The notes below the pieces were generated by a model, which was given only the letters and a program-made list of their open reading frames with translations, was not told the origin of the DNA and did no database searches. A stretch of DNA of 34,567 nt from contig CAZEFR010000024.1 in the NCBI GenBank assembly GCA_964511555.1, forward strand, positions 1 to 34,567, read 5' to 3'. This stretch comes from CAIZGX01 sp964511555 (lineage in GTDB: Bacteria > Bacteroidota > Bacteroidia > Flavobacteriales_D > Sanyastnellaceae). This document shows positions 24,430 to 30,470 of this stretch, piece after piece. Position numbers and translations under genes: made by a program. The stretch's first letter is position 1. Each line of letters starts with the position of its first letter.

Positions 24430-25998
24430 ATGGCTGACTCAACTAGTTCAATTTACAAGACCCTGAGCGAGATGCTCTCGCTGGAGAAATTCTTCATTCG
24501 AAAAGTTATTTTACTCTCCTCGTTAGCTGGATTGTTCTCGCTAGCCTTGCCTGTGGGTGTGCAACTACTTCTGACCTTCGTAACTGCGCAAGAGGTTCGA
24601 CCAGGCATGTATGTAATTCTCTTACTTATTCTTTTCTTCGTTTGGCTCAACGGCTACATTCAAATAAGACTCATGCGCGAAGGTGAGGACGTTGAACAAA
24701 GGTTATTTACACAACTTGCCTATACCTATTTGGGGCGAATACTCAATCAGAGTCCATTATCGAATGACCGAAGTTTCGCCAAGTACTTTATAGAGATCAG
24801 CTACTTACAAAAAGGCTTCAGTAAACTATTTATTGATTTACTCTTCGCATCACTACAGCTGACTTTCGGATTGTTGCTCATTTCCTTTTACCATCCAATA
24901 TTTTTTGTTTTCGGACTGTCATTTGTTTTCTCATTCATTTTTCTTTTGAGATGGAAATTCAATGCTGCGGTTCACTCGAGCTACGAGGAATCTTGTTCGA
25001 AATACGAAATGGTTAATTGGTTATCTCTGGCAGAATTATTTCGCAAGAAATTCAACAGACCTTCATCGGATTTCGCCTTTACCGAAGCGAACAAAATTTC
25101 TGAGCAATACCTTCAATCAAAGCGCTTTCACTTCAAGTTACTCATTCAAAAACAAAATGCATTTCTTGCGTTCAAGATTTTAATTGTGGGGGGAATGTTA
25201 TTGCTCGGCAGCTACTTGGCGGTCTCTCAAAAAATAAGTATTGGCCAATTCCTAGGAGCAGAAATTGTAATCGTATTGGTTATTTCAAGTATTGAAAAAA
25301 TCTTGTTCTCACTTAGCTCTATTTTCGATACGCTAACGAGCATGCAGAAAGCCATGTCCTTTCAGGGAAACAAACAACACAATCTAGAACTCAACGACCC
25401 AAGTAAGGTATCTATCCCATCCATTGATTATATCGAAGGCGTTAGTCCGGATAGGTTTGTAATGGAAAAAGGCAACATCTACGCCATTTCCGGGAACTCG
25501 ATTAAGTGTAAAAAGTTTTTACAGCTTTTAGATTTTCGCAATGACAATGTATTTGAATTGAAGTGCAACGGGCATGACATTAAGCATGTTTCGATAAAAG
25601 ATTTTAAATCTCGCACAGCCTGGTGCGATCACTTGCCGGTAATTCTTGAAGACTCTTTTTTCAACAACGTCAAATGGAACACCTTGGCGAGTAACGAGGA
25701 AATTATAGAAGCCGCAACCCTTGTTGGATTAGATCAGTTTTACAAAAATTCAAGCGACGGAATATACAAGCATACTCACCACCGAGATTATATTTGGACA
25801 CTCGAAAATAGATCGCTTTTAGAAATGGCAAGAGCCATAGCTGCGAAACCTGATTTGTTGATTCTAAGAAATCAGTACATTCTTCAGCATCCGGAAGGAC
25901 TCGCACTTATTCAATCACGATTCAAATCATCTATTGTTATTATTCACAATACAACAGACAAGCCGCTAGATGGAATTCAAAAAATTCAATTCAATTAA
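24430..25998 (+). CDS. Type I secretion-like ABC exporter with degenerate ATPase domain
   Basis: A 522-aa half-transporter. Residues 1-310 form a membrane domain with about five or six hydrophobic segments (27-50, 60-75, 137-153, 157-174, 247-265, 275-292). Residues 328-522 keep the layout of an ABC nucleotide-binding domain but not its chemistry. The Walker A position reads GNSIKCKK (355-362), keeping the first Gly and the Lys but losing two Gly and the Ser/Thr. LSGGQ reads WTLEN (456-460), still followed by a recognisable MARAIAAKPDLLIL helix and strand. The Walker B Asp and catalytic Glu are R480 and N481. The D-loop is lost, while the switch His (H506) remains. No C39 peptidase domain. 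The frame is long, free of stops and overlaps normally with an intact operon, so this looks like a selected pseudo-ATPase rather than a decayed gene. Confidence 0.85.
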   Translation: MADSTSSIYKTLSEMLSLEKFFIRKVILLSSLAGLFSLALPVGVQLLLTFVTAQEVRPGMYVILLLILFFVWLNGYIQIRLMREGEDVEQRLFTQLAYTYLGRILNQSPLSNDRSFAKYFIEISYLQKGFSKLFIDLLFASLQLTFGLLLISFYHPIFFVFGLSFVFSFIFLLRWKFNAAVHSSYEESCSKYEMVNWLSLAELFRKKFNRPSSDFAFTEANKISEQYLQSKRFHFKLLIQKQNAFLAFKILIVGGMLLLGSYLAVSQKISIGQFLGAEIVIVLVISSIEKILFSLSSIFDTLTSMQKAMSFQGNKQHNLELNDPSKVSIPSIDYIEGVSPDRFVMEKGNIYAISGNSIKCKKFLQLLDFRNDNVFELKCNGHDIKHVSIKDFKSRTAWCDHLPVILEDSFFNNVKWNTLASNEEIIEAATLVGLDQFYKNSSDGIYKHTHHRDYIWTLENRSLLEMARAIAAKPDLLILRNQYILQHPEGLALIQSRFKSSIVIIHNTTDKPLDGIQKIQFN

Positions 25999-26001
25999 TT
26001 G

Positions 26002-27357
26002 ATGGAACAGAATAACCCGCATCTACTCGACGATATTGATTCTTCCGTTATTTTTAGTTCTTGGAGAAAGATAGAGCAACGATCGAAGAATATTCGGACA
26101 GCCCGAATCCTTTTAATTGCTGGAAGCATACTTGTTGGAATTCTATTTGTTCCATGGACTCAAAATATTACTTGCTCAGGTAGCATTATTTCTCTTGAAC
26201 CCAACTCGAGACCACAATCGATTGAGACAATTATTGGAGGTCGGGTTGAGAAGTGGTTTGTTCAAGAAGGCGATAGCGTTAAAAAAGGTGACACCATACT
26301 TTTTCTTTCCGAGGTTAAGGTAGATTATTTCGACCCGAATTTGGTGCAGAACACCGAATCTCAATTACAATCGAAAGAGAGTGCGCTGGAAGGTTACATG
26401 TCGAAAATTGTCTCTCTTGATTTGCAAATAAATGCAATGATTAGCGGGAAAGAAGTGAAGAAAGACCAAACGCGCGCTAAGATTGAGCAAGCACAATTCA
26501 AAATCAGAACAGACAGTACTGATTTAGCCAATGCTGAAAGAAATGCACAAATTATTGAAGAGCAATTCGTTCGTTACGAGCAACTCTTCAAGCAAGATTT
26601 AATTTCGCGAACAGAGCTTGAGACGCGCAGAATGAGTACTCAGAATGCTGCAACAAAGGTTATAGAACACAGAAACAAATTGTCCATTGCGCGAACTGAA
26701 CTTATGAATTTAAGACGTGAGCTTCGTGCTATTGACGCAGATTACAACGATAAAATTTCCAAAGCGGAAAGCGAAAAATTTGCATCCATGTCTACGCTAT
26801 ATACCGCTGAAGCCGAATTGACAAAACTTCAAAATCAATTCAACAACTACGATAGACGAAACGGTCTTTACTACATTCTTGCACCTCAGGACGGTTTTGT
26901 AAGCAAAACTTCTAAGTCGGGAATCGGCGAGACTGTTAAAGAAGGAGAAGAGATTGCTCGAATTAGCCCTTATCAATTTGCTCATGCAGTTGAAATTTTC
27001 ATAGACCCGATGGATATGCCGCTTGTTCATCCGGGTGAACAAGTGCGTTTAATCTTCGACGGATTTCCTGCGTTCGTTATCTCTGGCTGGCAACACATTT
27101 CGAAAGGTGTTTACAACGGAACAATATTAACGGTAGACCCTGCCCTGCACGAGTCAGGTAAATTCAGGGTACTTGTCCGTCCTGAAATAGGCTCATCTTG
27201 GCCCGAAGTGCTTAAACAAGGCGGTGGCGTGCAGGCCATTATGTTATTGAACGATGTTCCTGTTGGATATGAATTGTGGCGAAAGTTCAACGGCTTCCCT
27301 CCTGATTTTTATTCCCCTGAAGCCGCTAAAAAGAAAACTGAAGAAAAGTCGAAATGA
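26002..27357 (+). CDS. HlyD-family membrane fusion protein
   Basis: A 451-aa periplasmic adaptor from the ATG at 26002; a TTG one codon earlier overlaps nothing and is less likely. One membrane segment (about 34-54, ARILLIAGSILVGILFVPW) is followed by a lipoyl/barrel half-motif (RVEKWFVQEGDSVKKGDTILFL), a long alpha-helical hairpin (about 115-285, rich in Q, E, K and A), the second half-motif (ILAPQDGFVSKTSKSGIGETVKEGEEIARI), and a beta-barrel (VRLIFDGFPAFVISGW). This is the T1SS adaptor layout that bridges an inner membrane transporter and a TolC-like channel. It starts 3 nt after the ABC gene and overlaps the next gene by 4 bp (ATGA). Confidence 0.93.
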   Translation: MEQNNPHLLDDIDSSVIFSSWRKIEQRSKNIRTARILLIAGSILVGILFVPWTQNITCSGSIISLEPNSRPQSIETIIGGRVEKWFVQEGDSVKKGDTILFLSEVKVDYFDPNLVQNTESQLQSKESALEGYMSKIVSLDLQINAMISGKEVKKDQTRAKIEQAQFKIRTDSTDLANAERNAQIIEEQFVRYEQLFKQDLISRTELETRRMSTQNAATKVIEHRNKLSIARTELMNLRRELRAIDADYNDKISKAESEKFASMSTLYTAEAELTKLQNQFNNYDRRNGLYYILAPQDGFVSKTSKSGIGETVKEGEEIARISPYQFAHAVEIFIDPMDMPLVHPGEQVRLIFDGFPAFVISGWQHISKGVYNGTILTVDPALHESGKFRVLVRPEIGSSWPEVLKQGGGVQAIMLLNDVPVGYELWRKFNGFPPDFYSPEAAKKKTEEKSK

Positions 27358-28745
27358 AAAAACTAGTTTATCTATTCATTCTCTTCATTCATTTTAACGA
27401 AACATTGAGTGCCCAGGAGCTTTTGCTTACAGAATATCTCAATTGGGTTCTGGAAGAACATCCAATGGCTCAAAAAGCAAAACTGAATCCGCGATACCGC
27501 AATGCTCAGTACCTTCAAGTTAAAGGCCTATTCGATCCTCTTCTCGAAAGTAAATTCAAAAACAAATTTTTCTCAGGAACACAATACTACTCTATTTCTG
27601 AAACTTCACTTTCATACAATACTCCCTATGCCATAGGCTTGGTGGGACACTTCGATGTGAATACAGGAAGTTATGTAGACCCATCTGACTTCACTTCTGG
27701 CGGTGGTTTACTTGCGTTAGGCGTTGCAGTGCCATTACTCAAAGGTCTTGTCATTGATGAGCGAAGAATGGCGAAAAAAAGAGCAGAAGTGTTGCTGGAA
27801 GCCGGTAATCTTGAACAACAATTAGCCCTGAATGAACTGTTGGCACAAAGTGTTCAGCTGTATTCAGATTGGTATTTTGCCGTTCAAAAAAACATCATTA
27901 TTGATTCTCTTGTTGAAACCAGTGAGCGAAGGTTCTTCGCAGTGCGAGAAAGATACTTAGGAGGCGACCGATCGGCCATTGACACACTTGAAGGTTTTGC
28001 CCAATACCAGAACAGACTGCTTCAATTTCAAGAGTCGAAACTTGACGTAATAAAGAAAAGAATTGCACTAGTCGCATTCCTAGAAAACAACAATGAGAGC
28101 AGAATAGCTATTTTGAATGAAAATGTAATACCCTCTTCCAATTTCAAAAATGAACTTGCGCCATTTAGATCAGGAAGTGAATTGTTTTCAGTTATTGATT
28201 CCCATCCTGAATTAGCGCTCTACGCAAACAAAGGAGAGTCACTGCGTATTGAAGAAAGGTGGAAAGCTGAAAAATTAAAACCAAAGTTAAACCTCGAGTA
28301 CCATTTCTTGAATAAGGACTTCAGTGAAGACATCCCTTCTTACTTTTCAACCAACAACTACCAATGGGGCGCTGAATTCTCTATGCCACTTTTACTTCGC
28401 GAAGCTCGAGGCGATCTCAAAATTCAGCGACTTAAAATTGAAGAAAATAATTTGAATGCCGAGTGGAAAAGAAATCAACTCGAACAAAAGGCTATAGCAC
28501 TAGACGCCGCCTATTCAAACACCGTTTCACAACAGCAACTCGCTGAAAGTAACTCGGTTCTGTACAACCGTCTTTTGGAAGCTGAAAACGTAAAACTCTT
28601 CAACGGAGAAAGTACTTTGTTCATCGTTAATCAGCGAGAGAACACTTATTTCGAAAATGCCATTAAAGCTCTTGATTTAGATAAGAAAGTACAGGAAGTT
28701 CGCATTGAACAAAGCGCCGTTTGGGTGCTTAATTTTCTCAACTAA
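27354..28745 (+). CDS. TolC-like outer membrane efflux protein
   Basis: A 463-aa protein with a signal peptide (to about residue 20, ETLSAQ) and the two long helical repeats of the outer membrane efflux (OEP) family: LALNELLAQSVQLYSDWYFAVQKNIIID... TSERRFFAVRERYLGGDRSAIDTLEGFAQYQNRLLQFQ in the first and NLNAEWKRNQLEQKAIALDAAYSNTVSQQQLAE... LYNRLLEAENVKLFNGESTLFIVNQRENTYFENAIKALDL in the second, with short barrel strands between. It forms the exit channel of the tripartite system encoded here. The ATGA overlap with the adaptor gene indicates coupled translation. Confidence 0.92.
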   Translation: MKKLVYLFILFIHFNETLSAQELLLTEYLNWVLEEHPMAQKAKLNPRYRNAQYLQVKGLFDPLLESKFKNKFFSGTQYYSISETSLSYNTPYAIGLVGHFDVNTGSYVDPSDFTSGGGLLALGVAVPLLKGLVIDERRMAKKRAEVLLEAGNLEQQLALNELLAQSVQLYSDWYFAVQKNIIIDSLVETSERRFFAVRERYLGGDRSAIDTLEGFAQYQNRLLQFQESKLDVIKKRIALVAFLENNNESRIAILNENVIPSSNFKNELAPFRSGSELFSVIDSHPELALYANKGESLRIEERWKAEKLKPKLNLEYHFLNKDFSEDIPSYFSTNNYQWGAEFSMPLLLREARGDLKIQRLKIEENNLNAEWKRNQLEQKAIALDAAYSNTVSQQQLAESNSVLYNRLLEAENVKLFNGESTLFIVNQRENTYFENAIKALDLDKKVQEVRIEQSAVWVLNFLN

Positions 28746-28785
28746 TTCTCAGTGAACTTTCTCATGAGATAGCAGTTTTTATTAC

Positions 28786-29385
28786 ATGAAACGTAAAAAG
28801 ATTTTCGCATACACCTCCCTTGCGGTTGGCGTTTTATTTATACTTTTTCAATCCTTCGTCTATATGTCCACAGACAAAACAAAAGAACAGCCGTATACCG
28901 TTCTTGAAAAAGACGGAAAGATAGAAATACGTCTTTATCCTTCAGCAACACTAGCAACGGTGCAGTCAAAAGCAACATCGTACGACGAAATGGCAAGCCC
29001 CGGCTTTCGCGCATTAGCTGGTTATATTTTTGGTGGAAATGAGAACGAGACCCAGATTGCTATGACCACTCCTGTTCAGATGGACATTAACGATAGTTTG
29101 TCCTCCATGAGTTTTGTTATGCCCGAAGGCTATGACTTGAATAATCTTCCGAAACCGAATAACAGTCAAGTTATTTTATCAAAGACGGAAGAACAAGTGA
29201 TGGCTGCTATTCGATTCAGAGGTTTTGCGAACGACAACGACAGAGAAAAACATAAGCAAGAACTTCAGAATTACCTGAATTCAAAAGGCATTCAGACCAA
29301 GGGCAATTTCAAGTTCTTGGGGTACAATCCGCCATACCAACTTTTCGGTCGACGCAATGAGGTAGTGGTTGAAATTGTTCGATAA
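28786..29385 (+). CDS. SOUL family heme-binding protein
   Basis: A 199-aa protein with an N-terminal membrane anchor or signal (residues 7-27, FAYTSLAVGVLFILFQSFVYM) and a SOUL/HEBP domain: EQPYTVLEKDGKIEIRLYPS, GFRALAGYIFGGNENETQIAMTTPVQMD, MSFVMPEGYDLNNLPKP, ending NPPYQLFGRRNEVVVEI. These are the conserved blocks of the family. SOUL proteins bind heme or related tetrapyrroles; their bacterial role is not well defined. It lies 40 bp after the exporter operon and is probably separate; a weak hairpin (TCTCA/TGAGA, 28747-28769) lies in between. Confidence 0.92.
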   Translation: MKRKKIFAYTSLAVGVLFILFQSFVYMSTDKTKEQPYTVLEKDGKIEIRLYPSATLATVQSKATSYDEMASPGFRALAGYIFGGNENETQIAMTTPVQMDINDSLSSMSFVMPEGYDLNNLPKPNNSQVILSKTEEQVMAAIRFRGFANDNDREKHKQELQNYLNSKGIQTKGNFKFLGYNPPYQLFGRRNEVVVEIVR

Positions 29386-29402
29386 TATCTATATGAATGA
29401 AA

Positions 29403-29410
29403 TACCTTCG
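29403..29410 (+). promoter_or_regulatory. Putative -7 promoter box of the alpha/beta hydrolase
   Basis: TACCTTCG lies 15 nt before the ATG at 29426. It again has the TAnnTTCG form. A TTG lies 25 nt upstream (29375-29377), slightly beyond the usual spacing. Confidence 0.35.
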
Positions 29411-29425
29411 TGATTCTAAACAATC

Positions 29426-30226
29426 ATGAAGAAAAAGACGCACTCTCTTTCCTTTCAAAACAAATTATTCAAAGTTGTTGAGTGGAGTAAATCCGACTAC
29501 CCAACCGAACTTATCCTTTGCTTGCATGGTTTTGGTCGTCATCCGGAAGACTTCGAAACGTTTACCCATGAATTGAAAGACCATGAGCGTATGGTGGCCA
29601 TTGGATTTTGGTCTCATGAAGGAAGTGATTCCTTCACCCCGAAAGAATTAAAAGAAGGGCTCTATGTTGATGCGTGGGTGGCGCAGTTTTTATTCATCTT
29701 GAATCATTACGGGGTTGAAAAATGTAAGCTGCTATCTTACAGCATGGGCGGTAGACTGGGACTGATGCTAGTTCAAGAGAGCGGTAAAAATATTTCATCA
29801 GCCAAATTTTTAGCCAGCGACGGTCTTACGCGCAACAAGCTTTACGCCTTTACTGTAGGAACTTTATTGGGAAGAATTATAGCCAAAGGATTGAAGAAAA
29901 ACGGCAACGCAGTTATTCGCTTGGCGCGTCTCCTAAAAAATTTAAAATTGCTTCCTGTAAAGTTGTTTCGTTTTGTTGAATTCTACATGCATGAGCGAGC
30001 CATGCGCGAGCAAGTTTTCGATGTTTGGATGGGCTATCGAAAATGCTATCCGAAAATGAAATCCATTGCGCAATCGATCGAGAAAAATAAGATTCCCACT
30101 GAATTTGTTTTTGGGAAATATGACGTCGTCATTCCATGGAAGCACGGAGATAAACTTCGGGCGCTAACCTCACAAATGAATTATGTGAAATGGAAACTGG
30201 TGGATAAAGGGCATAGACTGATGTAG
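29426..30226 (+). CDS. Alpha/beta hydrolase, C-terminus probably shortened by a repeat array
   Basis: A 266-aa cytoplasmic protein with the alpha/beta hydrolase core: oxyanion strand LILCLHGFGRHPEDF (29-43), nucleophile S106 in SYSMGG, D233 in FGKYDVVIP and H263 in DKGHRLM. The triad is complete, so an esterase, lipase or acyl-transfer activity is possible, but the substrate is not clear. The protein stops three residues after the catalytic His, where relatives usually continue for a final helix of 15-25 residues. Its TAG stop is in the arm of the first hairpin of array B, so the array may have replaced the original 3' end. Confidence 0.85.
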   Translation: MKKKTHSLSFQNKLFKVVEWSKSDYPTELILCLHGFGRHPEDFETFTHELKDHERMVAIGFWSHEGSDSFTPKELKEGLYVDAWVAQFLFILNHYGVEKCKLLSYSMGGRLGLMLVQESGKNISSAKFLASDGLTRNKLYAFTVGTLLGRIIAKGLKKNGNAVIRLARLLKNLKLLPVKLFRFVEFYMHERAMREQVFDVWMGYRKCYPKMKSIAQSIEKNKIPTEFVFGKYDVVIPWKHGDKLRALTSQMNYVKWKLVDKGHRLM

Positions 30227-30341
30227 TGAACTACAAGATACTTCGTAAGATTTTTCAAAAGATGTATTACAAGATACCTTCGGTAAGCTTCTTTCGCAGA
30301 ATCTTGTGCAACATCTTACAAAGTATCTTGCATCGCATCTT
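30222..30341. repeat. Mini-hairpin array B, linker AAGAT/ATCTT
   Basis: Nine short stem-loops in a row: TGTAG-tgaa-CTACA (30222-30235, includes the upstream stop codon), TAC-ttc-GTA (30239-30247), TTTT-c-AAAA (30252-30260), GTA-t-TAC (30264-30270), TACC-ttc-GGTA (30275-30285), TTCT-ttcgc-AGAA (30289-30301), TGT-gca-ACA (30305-30313), TAC-aaa-GTA (30317-30325), TGC-atc-GCA (30329-30337). The first four are each followed by AAGAT; the last four are each joined by ATCTT, its reverse complement. The switch occurs at AAGCTT (30285-30290). Further less regular hairpins (TTTC-gct-GAAA, ACAA-gg-TTGT, AACA-ac-TGTT) follow to 30371. It separates the hydrolase from the carB promoter. Confidence 0.8.
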
Positions 30342-30383
30342 TTCGCTGAAACAAGGTTGTCAACAACTGTTAAAATCTCTACT

Positions 30384-30414
30384 TGCACACAAACGGTTTC
30401 GGGTTGTACTTTCG
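30384..30414 (+). promoter_or_regulatory. Promoter of carB
   Basis: TTG (30384-30386) is followed after 20 nt by TACTTTCG (30407-30414), a good Bacteroidota promoter. The start codon is 56 nt downstream, leaving a leader of about 50 nt with one strong hairpin. Confidence 0.6.
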
Positions 30415-30435
30415 CGAACGTATTAGAAAAACGCC

Positions 30436-30460
30436 TCTTACTTCACCCTACGAAGTGAGA
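30436..30460 (+). promoter_or_regulatory. Leader hairpin and poly-A before carB
   Basis: TCTTACTTC (30436-30444) and GAAGTGAGA (30452-30460) pair over 9 bp with one G-U wobble around a 7-nt loop. T and nine A follow, then the ATG. The hairpin ends 10 nt before the start codon, so it could influence translation initiation. No Shine-Dalgarno sequence is present; an A-rich leader is typical for this phylum. Confidence 0.45.
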
Positions 30461-30470
30461 TAAAAAAAAA

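Noticed and set aside
28747..28769. A terminator after the exporter operon
   Set aside because: The stem is only 5 bp with a 13-nt loop, and the T-run is 8 nt away; too weak to list as a feature.
30227..30470. A pyrimidine riboswitch or PyrR attenuator before carB
   Set aside because: Most of the region is hairpin array B upstream of the promoter; the short leader has one hairpin without the antiterminator alternative or U tract.
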